This document shows positions 1 through 7,488 of a stretch of DNA of 17,561 nt, one piece after another (positions within the stretch are counted from its first letter, which is position 1; every line of letters starts with the position of its first letter). The stretch is from CAYNFT01 sp964396535 (GTDB lineage: Bacteria; Chloroflexota; Dehalococcoidia; Dehalococcoidales; UBA2162): the NCBI GenBank assembly GCA_964396535.1, contig CAYNFT010000043.1:1-17561 (forward strand), given 5' to 3'. The notes below the pieces were generated by a model, which was given only the letters and a program-made list of their open reading frames with translations, was not told where the DNA came from and ran no database searches. Position numbers and translations under genes: made by a program.

Positions 1-231
1 TGAAAGGTGTGGATTGACAATTATAGGATTTGTAAGGGATATAGGGATGAAGATCACCACAGATACGGATGTAAGAATTACAACTGAGAGAGGAATGAAA
101 ATTTACACACATCCCCAAAGAATACTTTGTTGGTAGAACCGAGCCGCTTGACAAAGACAGCTCCGTTACTTAAAGTGTCCATTAACGAGTTGTGCCATAA
201 ATGTTGAAGACGCACAGACAAATACGAAGAA
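1..231. other. AT-rich stretch with no gene seen
   Basis: No reading frame of convincing length or composition was found here. A perfect TTGACA lies at 14-19 on the plus strand, but the best -10 candidate at 18-base spacing (GATATA, 38-43) matches poorly, so a promoter for the plus-strand gene at 232 is only a possibility. The first three bases form TGA and could end a gene lying outside the window, but nothing visible supports this. Confidence 0.4.
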
Positions 232-1338
232 ATGGTCATGAACAGTAAGGTAAGAACAAGAGAAATAAGAGATTCGGATATAAATGAATTAGTCTCTTTT
301 CATAATGCTCATTACGTGGATAATAGAACTGCTGAACAGTGGATTTGTGAATATAAGAGCAATTACCCAGACCTTTTTGTATTCGCTGTTATCGAAGATA
401 ATGGTGCCATAATCGGAACTCAGGGAATGATTCCAATATACATTAACATTAAGGGAAGAGGATATCTTTCTGGTAAGCGTGAAAGTGGCCTGCTGCACGC
501 CAAATATCGTGGAGGAACTTTCTATCAAGAACTCCTCGAATTCGCACATTCTCTATGTAGGGCAAAGAATATGCGTTTTACATGGGGATTTTCGCCTGCT
601 ACTAAGGTACGGAGACCTGGAACTGCTGTTTACGAGAATTGTATGTATGAATCTATTTTGATTCTAAATCTTCAAAATACTTTGTCTCAGATTGTTAAAT
701 CAAAGCGGACGATGCTTAAAAACATTGTAATGTCCCTTTTAGCCACATTCTGTTATTCATATTCTCTCATAGTTTCTCTCATAGTTAGATTCCGTTTCGG
801 GTTTCTAAGAAATCCTCTAGGTACGAAATACTCAATTGAGCATAGACTTAGGTCTATGGATGACCTTAATAAGCTCTACGGACGTTTAAGAGAAGTATAC
901 CCGGGTCTTATTCATATCGATCAGGATGAAAAATATATTATGTGGCGTATATACAACAACCCAAACATCCAATACGAGACCTATTTTATATATGAAGATA
1001 CTCTGTTGAGGGGTTATTGCTATGTTGGTACGAAAGACAGTAAAGGAGCTTCTCTTACAGATTTTACCTTTGAAAGTACCGAAGCTGGTGCTTTTTTGCT
1101 ACGAAGTCTGCTAGAGAAGTGGCGCAATGAAAAAATCGGCTATGTATACTTTTTAGGCAATGCGAAAAACCCCCTAGTAACGACGATATTTAATTTGTTG
1201 AAGAGATTTGGATTGTTAAGAAGAAGGAGTTCTGACGCTTTTGTACTCAAAAACATGTCATATGACGATGAAGACTACTTGTATGATATAAAGAACTGGT
1301 ATCTAGATGGATTATGGACGGAAGGCTATACGCTTTAG
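232..1338 (+). CDS. GNAT-type acetyltransferase, two-domain (hypothetical)
   Basis: This 368-residue protein resembles the two-domain GNAT acyltransferases often found in surface-glycan loci. Residues about 8-145 look like a GNAT fold: a strand ending GAIIGTQG near 59-65, then a KYRGGTFYQ acetyl-CoA-loop-like segment at 91-99 followed by a helix. A hydrophobic stretch at about 161-187 links to a second region (about 201-345) containing MWRIYNNP (237-244), a signature I associate with these proteins. The end reads NWYLDGLWTEGY. The substrate cannot be told. Two in-frame ATGs (232 and 238) are possible and neither has a strong ribosome site. It is the only plus-strand gene, is visibly richer in A/T than its neighbours, and runs tail-to-tail into a polymerase remnant, which suggests acquisition by transfer (inference). 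I see no operon partner. Confidence 0.7.
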   Translation: MVMNSKVRTREIRDSDINELVSFHNAHYVDNRTAEQWICEYKSNYPDLFVFAVIEDNGAIIGTQGMIPIYINIKGRGYLSGKRESGLLHAKYRGGTFYQELLEFAHSLCRAKNMRFTWGFSPATKVRRPGTAVYENCMYESILILNLQNTLSQIVKSKRTMLKNIVMSLLATFCYSYSLIVSLIVRFRFGFLRNPLGTKYSIEHRLRSMDDLNKLYGRLREVYPGLIHIDQDEKYIMWRIYNNPNIQYETYFIYEDTLLRGYCYVGTKDSKGASLTDFTFESTEAGAFLLRSLLEKWRNEKIGYVYFLGNAKNPLVTTIFNLLKRFGLLRRRSSDAFVLKNMSYDDEDYLYDIKNWYLDGLWTEGYTL

Positions 1339-1401
1339 TATTAGTGTCAAGAGCCACGTAAATCTTACCATTGGGGCCATTTAAGGGGCCTGTCAAACAG
1401 C

Positions 1402-1948
1402 TCAGCAATTGTTTGATTGCCTCAACGCTGTAAAGAGGGGAATTGTGGTTACTGACCACGAAGTGAGAGCCAAGGAAAATGGCCAGCTCAGCATAGGCCG
1501 CGGCGTGAGCCTTGCAGAATCCATAAGCGGCGAAGGCAGATAGCTGCTCAAGGACTTTCTCAGCAAGCTTCTTACTCACGCCATTCCTAACTGCCTTGTA
1601 AATGAAGGAGCCTCTCATCTTCTCCATTTCTTCCTCTGTGCGGTCATGCGTCATGGCTCGTCTGAAGCCGTCAGCCTCAGCATAACTCATCCCGGCAAGG
1701 TCGTGAGCTACCTTTAACACCTGCTCCTGATAGAGTATCACTCCCAGTGTTTCACCCAGAGCATTCTCCAGCTTCGGGTGAAGATAGGTTATCGGCTTTT
1801 CATCGTGTCCTCGTGGCAGATAGATTTTGTCCATGTTAGACTTGAGAGGACCCGGCCTCACCAGCGAAATCGAAACGATGATATCTTCAAACCGGTCTGG
1901 CAACAACCTCCCTGCCATTTCCCTCGATGGAGCGAGAGGCCCGCGCCC
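1402..1948 (-). pseudogene. DNA polymerase III alpha (DnaE/ImuC-like) fragment
   Basis: The open part (ATG at 1918, preceded by a TAA at 1949-1951) encodes a central piece of a C-family replicative or error-prone polymerase. Recognisable blocks are PDRFEDIIVSISLVRPGPL, then LHPKLENALGETLGVILYQEQV, then AEADGFRRAM, and AAYGFCKAHAAAYAELA. A complete DnaE is about 1,000-1,200 residues, so the PHP domain, the palm, and the C-terminal HhH/OB parts are missing. After the AAYAELA block (near 1490) the frame loses similarity. A shift of one frame restores a weakly similar tail (PLFTALRQSNN), which ends at TGA 1402-1404. This points to a truncated and frameshifted remnant rather than a working gene. 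It could derive from a main replicative dnaE or from an imuC/dnaE2-type mutagenesis polymerase; the fragment does not decide between them. Confidence 0.8.
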
Positions 1949-2022
1949 TTAGAAATGCTCTGGATTACTACCGGCATAAAGAAGAGTGATAGTTTATTAG
2001 CCTCACTCTCTTTATTTAATGA

Positions 2023-2118
2023 ACCCCATCCCCCTGTATCCCCCTTCCCCTTGATAAGGGGAAGGGGGGAAGCTTTTATAAAAAAGAGGGGCTTCACCCC
2101 TCTTAAACACCTTTTTTT
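2023..2118 (-). repeat. double-hairpin intergenic repeat, copy A
   Basis: A roughly 95-bp element made of two palindromes. The first is a C/G-rich 13-bp stem with arms at 2040-2052 and 2056-2068 around GAT. The second is an 8-bp stem with arms at 2084-2091 and 2097-2104. A clearly related copy in the same orientation lies at 4513-4603. Shared parts are the CCCCATCC-like lead, the CCCCTTCCCCTT hairpin, the TTTTATA spacer, the AAGAGGGGC hairpin and a T-rich end. Copy A lies just downstream of the acetyltransferase gene that ends at 2180. Confidence 0.8.
2077..2104 (-). terminator. Rho-independent terminator after GNAT gene
   Basis: Read on the minus strand, AAGAGGGG-TGAAG-CCCCTCTT forms an 8-bp perfect stem followed directly by TTTTAT. 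It lies about 75 bases downstream of the acetyltransferase stop codon and would end the PAC2-HEAT-GNAT transcript. It is the second palindrome of repeat copy A. Confidence 0.7.
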
Positions 2119-2179
2119 AATCACAATTAATGACAAGGTGGTACCCAATGGTACCGCCTAAACCTAAATAATCTAAGCT

Positions 2180-2710
2180 TTAGTTTTCAGCCGGTTGTTG
2201 TTCCTGCCACTCGTCACGGTGTATTTCCATGAGCACGAAGCTAAAACCGTCCCTGGCCAGTTGCGCATACTGGATGAAACCGCATTTCTGGAAGCACTTC
2301 TGTGCCCTGCTGTTCCAATCTAAAGTCTTTAAGTAGATTCGGTTAATGTTTGTCTGGTGGAAAATGTAATTGACCAGGGTGGTTACAGTATCAGTACCAT
2401 AGCCCTTACTCCAGTAGTCACGGTTGCCAATCATGATACCCAGTTCGACTTCGCCCTTAGCCTTATTAAGGTTATAGTAGGAACAGTTGCCAATATGCTT
2501 ACCATCCAGTGTATCTACAGCGAATCGGCGGCTGGTTACGGAGGAGCTGTATAGCTCGTTATCATAGTCTGATAAATACTGGGAATAAGGAATGGATAAT
2601 GTGGGGGAGGCATCAAGTTTGGCTAGCTCAGGATCTGTTTCCCAGGCATAGTCGTCCCAGGCATCGGTCGGGCTTTTCTCACGAATTATAATCTTGTTGC
2701 TGATAATCAT
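2180..2710 (-). CDS. RimJ/RimL-type GNAT N-acetyltransferase
   Basis: A 176-residue acetyltransferase of the Acetyltransf_3 (RimJ/RimL) type, close to the usual family length. It opens with the typical IIIREKSPTDAW strand and helix. It has VELGIMIGNRDYWSKGYGTD (about 88-107), in which SKGYGTD is the acetyl-CoA pyrophosphate-binding loop, and N133-SRAQKCFQKCGF (133-145), the conserved C-terminal motif that packs on the cofactor. Family members acetylate protein N-termini, amino sugars, amino acids or antibiotics; the substrate here is unknown. The start at 2710 is 12 bases after the HEAT-repeat gene stop, so the two are probably co-transcribed, although the upstream ribosome site is weak. A terminator-like hairpin follows. 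Confidence 0.85.
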   Translation of the reverse strand: MIISNKIIIREKSPTDAWDDYAWETDPELAKLDASPTLSIPYSQYLSDYDNELYSSSVTSRRFAVDTLDGKHIGNCSYYNLNKAKGEVELGIMIGNRDYWSKGYGTDTVTTLVNYIFHQTNINRIYLKTLDWNSRAQKCFQKCGFIQYAQLARDGFSFVLMEIHRDEWQEQQPAEN

Positions 2711-2722
2711 ATAACAACCACT

Positions 2723-3646
2723 TCATAGTCGGAAAGATAGAGGGTCTTCTGCTGCCTCCAACCCGTTCAGGACCTGCTCTGCTGTCTGGCGGACAACTTC
2801 ACTAGTGCTATTAAGGCATTGTTCCAAGTACTCTTTAGCCTGAGTACTGCCTATCTTACCCAGTGCCTGGACAGCAGCCATCTGGACATCAACATCAGGG
2901 TCATTGATAAGTTTTACGACGCAGGGTACCGCTGCTTCTTCCTCCAGCTCACCACATGCCCCGGCTGCTTCATAGCGCACCTCGGAGTCGGCACTGGTAA
3001 GCTCCTTTAGCAGTATAGGCAGCCAGGATGGGTCACAACTCTTACCCATAGCGTAAATAGAGCTGATTCTAAGTTTAGAATTATGGCTTTGATAGGCTTT
3101 CATGATGGCTGTCTTCACCTGGGGGAGACTTATCGGAGCAGCTGCCTCCAGGGCACGGCGTCTCACTTCTACAGTCCTGTTCTTATCACTAATAGCTGCC
3201 AGCAAGGCTTCCTGTATCTTGGATATGTGGCAAGAACGCAGCTTTTTATGCTCAGCTAAAATAGCGAATTTTCCCAGTGCCATAGCTGCTGCTACCTGGA
3301 CCTTCTCCGAGCTATCCTGTCCTAGTAAATTAATTAGAGGGTCAATCAGGGAGGCATCTTCATTCTCCCAGAAACCCTCGATAGCCTTACTACGCACCTC
3401 ATCGTCTTGGTCTATTAAGCAATATTTGAGTATGCTGTCAAAGTTGAGTTCAAGGTTATCCTCGGCTAGCTCAACAAGCCGGTGCATAATCTGTCGTCGC
3501 CGTTTTGCTTTAATTACTGCCCATGAGCGTTTAAAGAGCTCTAGTTCTTCTGAGTTTATATTTGATAACTCAGCTAGCCTTGAATTGAGTAAGGATTTAT
3601 CATTGTTGCCTAACTCAGCAATAGTTTTCTCAATAGGAGATATCAT
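2723..3646 (-). CDS. HEAT-repeat (PBS-lyase-like) protein
   Basis: A 307-residue all-helical repeat protein. From about residue 70 to 300 there are five to six HEAT units of about 31 residues, such as DDEVRSKAIEGFWE, SEKVQVAAAMALGKFA, DSEVRYEAAGACGELEEEAAVP, DVDVQMAAVQALGKIGS and SEVVRQTAEQVLNGLE. These match the pattern of phycobilisome-lyase-like HEAT proteins, which serve as protein-protein scaffolds. The first 65 residues are helical and charged without clear repeats. There is no signal peptide or membrane segment, so it is probably cytoplasmic. The start is supported by GGAG six bases upstream of the ATG. It lies 31 bases after the PAC2 gene and 12 bases before the acetyltransferase gene. 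A role as partner or scaffold for the PAC2 protein is inference only. Confidence 0.85.
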   Translation of the reverse strand: MISPIEKTIAELGNNDKSLLNSRLAELSNINSEELELFKRSWAVIKAKRRRQIMHRLVELAEDNLELNFDSILKYCLIDQDDEVRSKAIEGFWENEDASLIDPLINLLGQDSSEKVQVAAAMALGKFAILAEHKKLRSCHISKIQEALLAAISDKNRTVEVRRRALEAAAPISLPQVKTAIMKAYQSHNSKLRISSIYAMGKSCDPSWLPILLKELTSADSEVRYEAAGACGELEEEAAVPCVVKLINDPDVDVQMAAVQALGKIGSTQAKEYLEQCLNSTSEVVRQTAEQVLNGLEAAEDPLSFRL

Positions 3647-3677
3647 AGCTGGCTCCGTAATTCTATTCCTCTTCTTC

Positions 3678-4470
3678 CTATTCTTCCTCTTCTTCCTCTC
3701 CCTCCCCCTGTTCCCAGATAGGCTCGGTAAAGAGGTCTATATATTCTTCCATGGCCTGGGCAGCAAGCTGCTTCATCTTCTCTTTTGTTTCACTGGCTTG
3801 CTGCGCCAGCTCAAAAGTATCAATTTCAATACCTAACATTTTAGGTAGAACTCCGAGTATAGCCAGGGCAGCCATTGGATTCTGCATCCGAGTGCTATAT
3901 GTAGGCACCTCACCCAGCAGGCAAATACCCTCAACACTCCTCTCTTTGGTTACGCCCAGGAGTAATCCGTTTAACCCTGAGATTTGAAGATTACCCCTTT
4001 GCACCAAAACATAATCTTTAAGCTCACCCATCAGTTGCTGGGNNNNNNNNNNCCCAGACCTTGGGCTGCTCTGTATGATGGATACGAGTGATAGCAGCAG
4101 CACAGGTGTATATTCTCTTTATCTGGAATCTCAGGCCCACGTCGAGGACACACTTAGCCAGCTCATACCCCTTGGAAGCTGGTTGGTCATCACCGATGAA
4201 TAATATTATATCGCTTCCCCTGCCTTCGTTTTTCCAGTAGGAAAATTTGCTCTGGGGGAACTGTGGTGCCTCAACTACATTGTTTCTAACCGCTACTCCG
4301 ATGGGGTCGAAGAAATGGGCAGCTTCAATCGCTCCTAGCTTCTTAAAGTCGAGCTTTCTTTCCAGATATGTAGCTACCAGCATTGAGACATTGCCAATGC
4401 CAGGCCAAGCAGCTATCAAATTAGGTGATTTAAGTTTTGGTCGGGCATAAAGCTTGACTAAATCGTTCAT
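3678..4470 (-). CDS. PAC2-family protein (proteasome assembly chaperone-like), split by assembly gap
   Basis: The N-terminal part (139 residues, 4470-4054) contains AWPGIGNV (21-28), FIGDDQPAS and YTCAAAITRIHHTEQPKVW. The C-terminal part (about 120 residues, 4042-3678) contains QISGLNGLLLG, GICLLGEVPTYS and PMAALAILGVLPKMLGI. Both halves fit one PAC2-superfamily protein of about 265 residues; eukaryotic relatives help assemble the 20S proteasome, while bacterial members are mostly uncharacterised. The two halves are in different frames only because the ten Ns are a placeholder. The frame is restored if the true gap is a multiple of three, and 12 bases would suit the family's usual spacing. 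The protein ends in a run of glutamates (EGEGEEEEEE), after which TAG interrupts a GAA/GAG tract. It is first in a run with the HEAT and acetyltransferase genes. Confidence 0.85.
4043..4052. other. Assembly gap (10 N)
   Basis: Ten undetermined bases inside the PAC2 gene, flanked by GGTCTGGG and CCCAGCAACTG (minus strand). Because the flanking gene changes frame across it, ten is not the true length if the gene is intact. Confidence 0.98.
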
Positions 4471-4501
4471 TCAACTGTGCCTCTTTATGAGATTATTTAC
4501 T

Positions 4502-4531
4502 ATTATAAGGTAACCCTATCCCCTTTGTCCC
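4502..4531 (-). promoter_or_regulatory. Probable sigma-70 promoter for the PAC2 gene
   Basis: On the minus strand a perfect TATAAT (4502-4507) is preceded at 18 bases by GGGACA (4526-4531; four of six matches to TTGACA). Transcription would begin around 4495, about 25 bases before the PAC2 start codon at 4470. The -35 element falls at the edge of repeat copy B. Confidence 0.5.
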
Positions 4532-4603
4532 CTTCCCCTTATCGAAGGGGAAGGGGAGGTTTTATACAAGAGGGGCTCCGCCCCTCTTATACTCTTCTTT
4601 CTA
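4513..4603 (-). repeat. double-hairpin intergenic repeat, copy B
   Basis: Second copy of the element at 2023-2118, in the same orientation. It has a 12-bp stem (4529-4540 with 4545-4556, loop ATCG) and an 8-bp stem (4568-4575 with 4581-4588, loop CTCCG). The loop differs from copy A (CTTCA) while both arms of the second stem are identical. It lies between pmbA and the PAC2 gene. Confidence 0.8.
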
Positions 4604-4635
4604 TTTTATCTATTCGGTACTGGGGCTTTGCCCCA
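4564..4635 (-). terminator. Tandem terminator hairpins after pmbA
   Basis: Two hairpins on the minus strand follow the pmbA stop. The nearer, TGGGGC-AAA-GCCCCA (4621-4635), starts 22 bases after the stop. The farther, an 8-bp stem with arms at 4568-4575 and 4581-4588, is followed by GTATAAAA, a poor uridine run. Together they probably end or weaken the tldD-pmbA transcript. Confidence 0.5.
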
Positions 4636-4657
4636 ATTAGACTTCCATTATAGTAAG

Positions 4658-5959
4658 CTACTTACTCGCCACCGATACGGTGGGGAGGTAGAGGGGTGGG
4701 GTACTCAAGAAGCCGCCTACCCATCTGGACTCACTACCAATAGCCGCAATCTGTTTGAAAAGCTGGTAAACATTCCCCGAAACCATGGTATCCTTGACCC
4801 TGCCTACTATTTTACCATTTTCTACCTTGTAACCTAAAAGAACATTGCCGCTGAAATCGCCACCCAGGACATTGCCCTGCGTTGCCCCAAGAAGCTGTTC
4901 AATAACCAGCCCTTCCTTGATATCCGCAACCATCTCGTCGAAGGTAGTCTTGCCCGGGGCAATGATAAAGGCGCTGGGCGACGGAGCCGGTAATCCGCCA
5001 CCACGTCTCTGCCCACTGCCGGTGCTACTGGTATTGGCTAGGGCGGCTGTTTGCAGGTCATAAAGAAAATTGGTCACCACCCCCTTTTCAATGAGGGGAG
5101 TGCGCTGACTGGGCATACCTTCATCATCGCAGGGACGGCTTCCCGGGCGATAGGCTATGGTCGGGTCATCCCACAATGATAGATTTTCATCAAAGACCAG
5201 TTGCCCGAGTTTGCTTCCTATTGGTGAGGCTCCCTCCAGAACTGTCTTGCCGTTGAAAGCAGACATCAGGGGCATAACTAAAGCATTGGCTACACCACGG
5301 GGAGTAAAAATCACCGGTAATGACCTGGTTTGTGTGGATGCCTGGTTTTTGGCAAATTCAAGCTGCTCAAGCACCACCTCGGTTACGGCGCCGGTCTCCA
5401 GTATTGGATGGCAGGAACTTTGACTTTCGCCGACAAAGAGCATATCAGTGCCACGAATCAGTTGCCCTTCGATGCCCAAACTAAAAATGCTTTGTTTATA
5501 GTGTGCCTGCCCACCGCGGGAATTTATGATGCGAACTGATATTACTGCCTTGTCTACCCCTGCCTCACATTGAAGGTCTGGGGTATGAGTTCTTAGCACA
5601 GATATCAGTTCTTCACCTAGTTTAGTCATTTCTTCTGTGGATACTGTTTCTATATCAGGGTCGAAGATTTCAACATGGGGGTGGGAAGTCAGGGAGGGGA
5701 ACTCAAATTCGGCTTTCATGCCAAACTCTGCCGTTTCCACTGCTGCATCGACCAGGTTCTGGCTATCCTCTAACTCAGTGGCTGTTGCATAGCCGAGCTT
5801 ACCCTGTCTAATGATACGCAGGGCGACACTTGTGCTCTGCTTGCTCTGGACGTGCTTCAGGCGGTTGGTTTCGAATTGGACAGGTGTTTCCTCTGAGGAG
5901 ACAGTGAAGACTTCAGCTTCCTCAGCTACTTTTTTAGCCTTCTCAAGAATACTCTCCAT
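4658..5959 (-). CDS. pmbA: TldE/PmbA, non-catalytic partner of the TldD/TldE peptidase
   Basis: A 433-residue member of the TldD/PmbA family, close to the usual 430-450. In Escherichia coli, TldD and TldE (PmbA) form a heterodimeric metalloprotease that degrades unfolded and modified peptides, matures microcin B17 and acts on CcdA. PmbA-type subunits lack the HExxxH motif, and none is seen here. Family features visible are GKLGYATATELEDSQNLVDAA near 53-73, VIFTPRGVANALVMPLMSAF, TPLIEKGVVTNFLYDLQTA, and the C-terminal GNVLLGYKVENGKIVGRVKDTMVSGN followed by IGSESRWVGGFLSTPPLYL. The ATG directly follows the tldD stop (TGAATG), with GGAGG seven bases upstream inside tldD. This indicates translational coupling and equal production of the partners. 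Confidence 0.95.
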   Translation of the reverse strand: MESILEKAKKVAEEAEVFTVSSEETPVQFETNRLKHVQSKQSTSVALRIIRQGKLGYATATELEDSQNLVDAAVETAEFGMKAEFEFPSLTSHPHVEIFDPDIETVSTEEMTKLGEELISVLRTHTPDLQCEAGVDKAVISVRIINSRGGQAHYKQSIFSLGIEGQLIRGTDMLFVGESQSSCHPILETGAVTEVVLEQLEFAKNQASTQTRSLPVIFTPRGVANALVMPLMSAFNGKTVLEGASPIGSKLGQLVFDENLSLWDDPTIAYRPGSRPCDDEGMPSQRTPLIEKGVVTNFLYDLQTAALANTSSTGSGQRRGGGLPAPSPSAFIIAPGKTTFDEMVADIKEGLVIEQLLGATQGNVLGGDFSGNVLLGYKVENGKIVGRVKDTMVSGNVYQLFKQIAAIGSESRWVGGFLSTPPLYLPTVSVASK

Positions 5960-7336
5960 TCATCTGCCTCCAACTAAACATTGGCTAATCCTGATGTGTG
6001 GACTGCCATTGGAAACGGGCAAAGGACTCTGGGCTCCCTTACCACAACCACCGCCCTGGTTCATATCAAGGTCGTTACCAATAGCGTCTATGTTCTTAAG
6101 AGTATCGAACACATTACCGGTAAGAACTACCGGTCGCAATGTCTCGGCGACCTTACCATTACGAATCATATAGGCTTCACCAGCAGAGAAGGTGAACATC
6201 TCCATACTGGTCATTCCCCCATACCAGTTTTTGACATACACTCCTTCTTTAACATCAGCTATCATATCTTCAAAGGAGGCTGACCCCGGCTCAATGTAGG
6301 TGTTGGTCATGCGTACAATGGGCGGGTAACGGTAGTTAATAGCTCTGGCATTACCCGTGGGCTTTTCTTTCATCCTGGCGGCAGTTTCCCTGGAATGGAG
6401 CCTGCCGACTAATTTACCTTCTTTAATAAGGTAGGTTTTGGTGGCAGGCACTCCTTCATCATCGTACTTGTAGCTACCCCGAAGCCCGGGTACTGCTGCT
6501 GAATCAACGATATTTAACCCGCTATTACCGAATTCTTTGCCCAGAGTCATAATCTGACGTAATTGTTCATTTTCATAAACGAAGTCGGCTTCTGACAGGT
6601 GTCCAAAGGCTTCGTGGACGAAGACGCCGGCCAGTACAGGGTCCAATACCACAGTATATTCTCCCCCCTTTACCTGTGGAGCAGATAGCAGTTCTACAGC
6701 CAGCCGGGCTATATGCTCTACTTGTGGATTGAGACTCTGAATTGCAGCGTAATCGCCACGGCTACCTAAACTCACGCCCGCCTGCTGTACTTCGTTACCT
6801 TCTGCAGCTACAGCCGTCAGACGCACAGTAACATCTGTCTTTTCCTGCTCAATATAACTGCCCGATGAATTTAAGAATATGACTTTCTTTCGTCCATCAC
6901 CATAGTTAATCGTTGATGTTTGTATCCCCGGGATGCCCCAGATAATGTCATTATATTCGTCCAGTAGTTGTTTTTTTTCAGCCAGGGATATGGTCACTGG
7001 ATTTTTATCTTTCGCAGCAAGCACAGTATCAACCACCGGTTCTACTTCGGAAAGCTTACTTTCTTCACTACCAACAAATTGTGCCTGCTTTATTGCTGAT
7101 TCTACTCTGTTCGGTAGCTCGTCAAAACTGTTAAAGCTGACAAAGCCCCAGCCACCTCTGACCAGAGCTCGTACATTCCCTCCGATAGAGGTACTCTTGT
7201 TAACAGATTCTAGCTTTCTTCCCCGGTAGGTAATGTGGCTGGTCTGGCTCTCCTCAAGATGAGCTTCTATATAATCAGCGCTGTGTTTCTTAAGTAATTC
7301 CGCTAGCTGGTGTCCAATAGCTTCAATATTTGCCAT
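5960..7336 (-). CDS. tldD: TldD, catalytic metalloprotease subunit
   Basis: The zinc-bearing half of the TldD/TldE peptidase, which forms a closed cavity and cleaves small unstructured peptides. The motif HEAFGH lies at residues 243-248 (numbering from the upstream ATG at 7342), preceded by VVLDPVLAGVF. The third family metal ligand, a cysteine, is present at 433 in QGGGCGKGAQ. Other family blocks are EGVPATKTYLIKEGKLVGRLHSRETAARM and MTNTYIEPG. I chose the ATG at 7336 because GGGGAGG sits six bases upstream of it, whereas the ATG at 7342 directly abuts that sequence. An extended -10 promoter at 7385-7393 lies just upstream, so tldD-pmbA probably forms its own two-gene operon. Confidence 0.95.
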   Translation of the reverse strand: MANIEAIGHQLAELLKKHSADYIEAHLEESQTSHITYRGRKLESVNKSTSIGGNVRALVRGGWGFVSFNSFDELPNRVESAIKQAQFVGSEESKLSEVEPVVDTVLAAKDKNPVTISLAEKKQLLDEYNDIIWGIPGIQTSTINYGDGRKKVIFLNSSGSYIEQEKTDVTVRLTAVAAEGNEVQQAGVSLGSRGDYAAIQSLNPQVEHIARLAVELLSAPQVKGGEYTVVLDPVLAGVFVHEAFGHLSEADFVYENEQLRQIMTLGKEFGNSGLNIVDSAAVPGLRGSYKYDDEGVPATKTYLIKEGKLVGRLHSRETAARMKEKPTGNARAINYRYPPIVRMTNTYIEPGSASFEDMIADVKEGVYVKNWYGGMTSMEMFTFSAGEAYMIRNGKVAETLRPVVLTGNVFDTLKNIDAIGNDLDMNQGGGCGKGAQSPLPVSNGSPHIRISQCLVGGR

Positions 7337-7384
7337 TGACATCCTCCCCTGACGGGAAATTTACAGGTACGGATAGTTAAGGGG

Positions 7385-7393
7385 ATTATAACA
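7385..7393 (-). promoter_or_regulatory. Extended -10 promoter for tldD-pmbA
   Basis: The minus strand reads TGTTATAAT, a perfect extended -10 (TGn plus TATAAT), in an A/T-rich stretch just after the terminator of the preceding gene. The -35 position has only TTTTTA, which extended -10 promoters tolerate. Transcription would start near 7378, about 40 bases before the tldD start. Confidence 0.6.
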
Positions 7394-7408
7394 AAATATA
7401 TATCTATT

Positions 7409-7461
7409 AAAAAAGGCAGAAGGGGGGTAAGTTACCCAATTACTAAGGAAACGCCCCCCTT
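7409..7461 (-). terminator. Terminator after acetyl-CoA acetyltransferase gene
   Basis: On the minus strand AAGGGGGG (7461-7454) pairs with CCCCCCTT (7427-7420) across a 26-base loop and is followed five bases later by TTTTTT. It lies about 28 bases after the stop codon of the thiolase gene and separates it from the tldD promoter. Confidence 0.6.
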
Positions 7462-7488
7462 ATATTCAGAGCAACAGGGAGGATAGCC

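Noticed and set aside
14..43. TTGACA-based promoter for the plus-strand gene at 232
   Set aside because: The -35 is perfect, but the -10 candidates match at only about three of six positions and the implied leader would be about 180 bases long.
1778..2161. 127-residue plus-strand frame and 96-residue minus-strand frame near repeat copy A
   Set aside because: Both cross the polymerase remnant and the hairpin repeat; their composition follows the repeat rather than any protein family.
3102..3836. 244-residue plus-strand reading frame over the HEAT and PAC2 genes
   Set aside because: It is Ser/Leu/Phe-rich without recognisable domains, and lies opposite two well-supported genes; it is their antisense shadow.
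3678..4470. PAC2 gene as a true frameshift pseudogene
   Set aside because: The frame break coincides exactly with undetermined bases, and both halves are well conserved.
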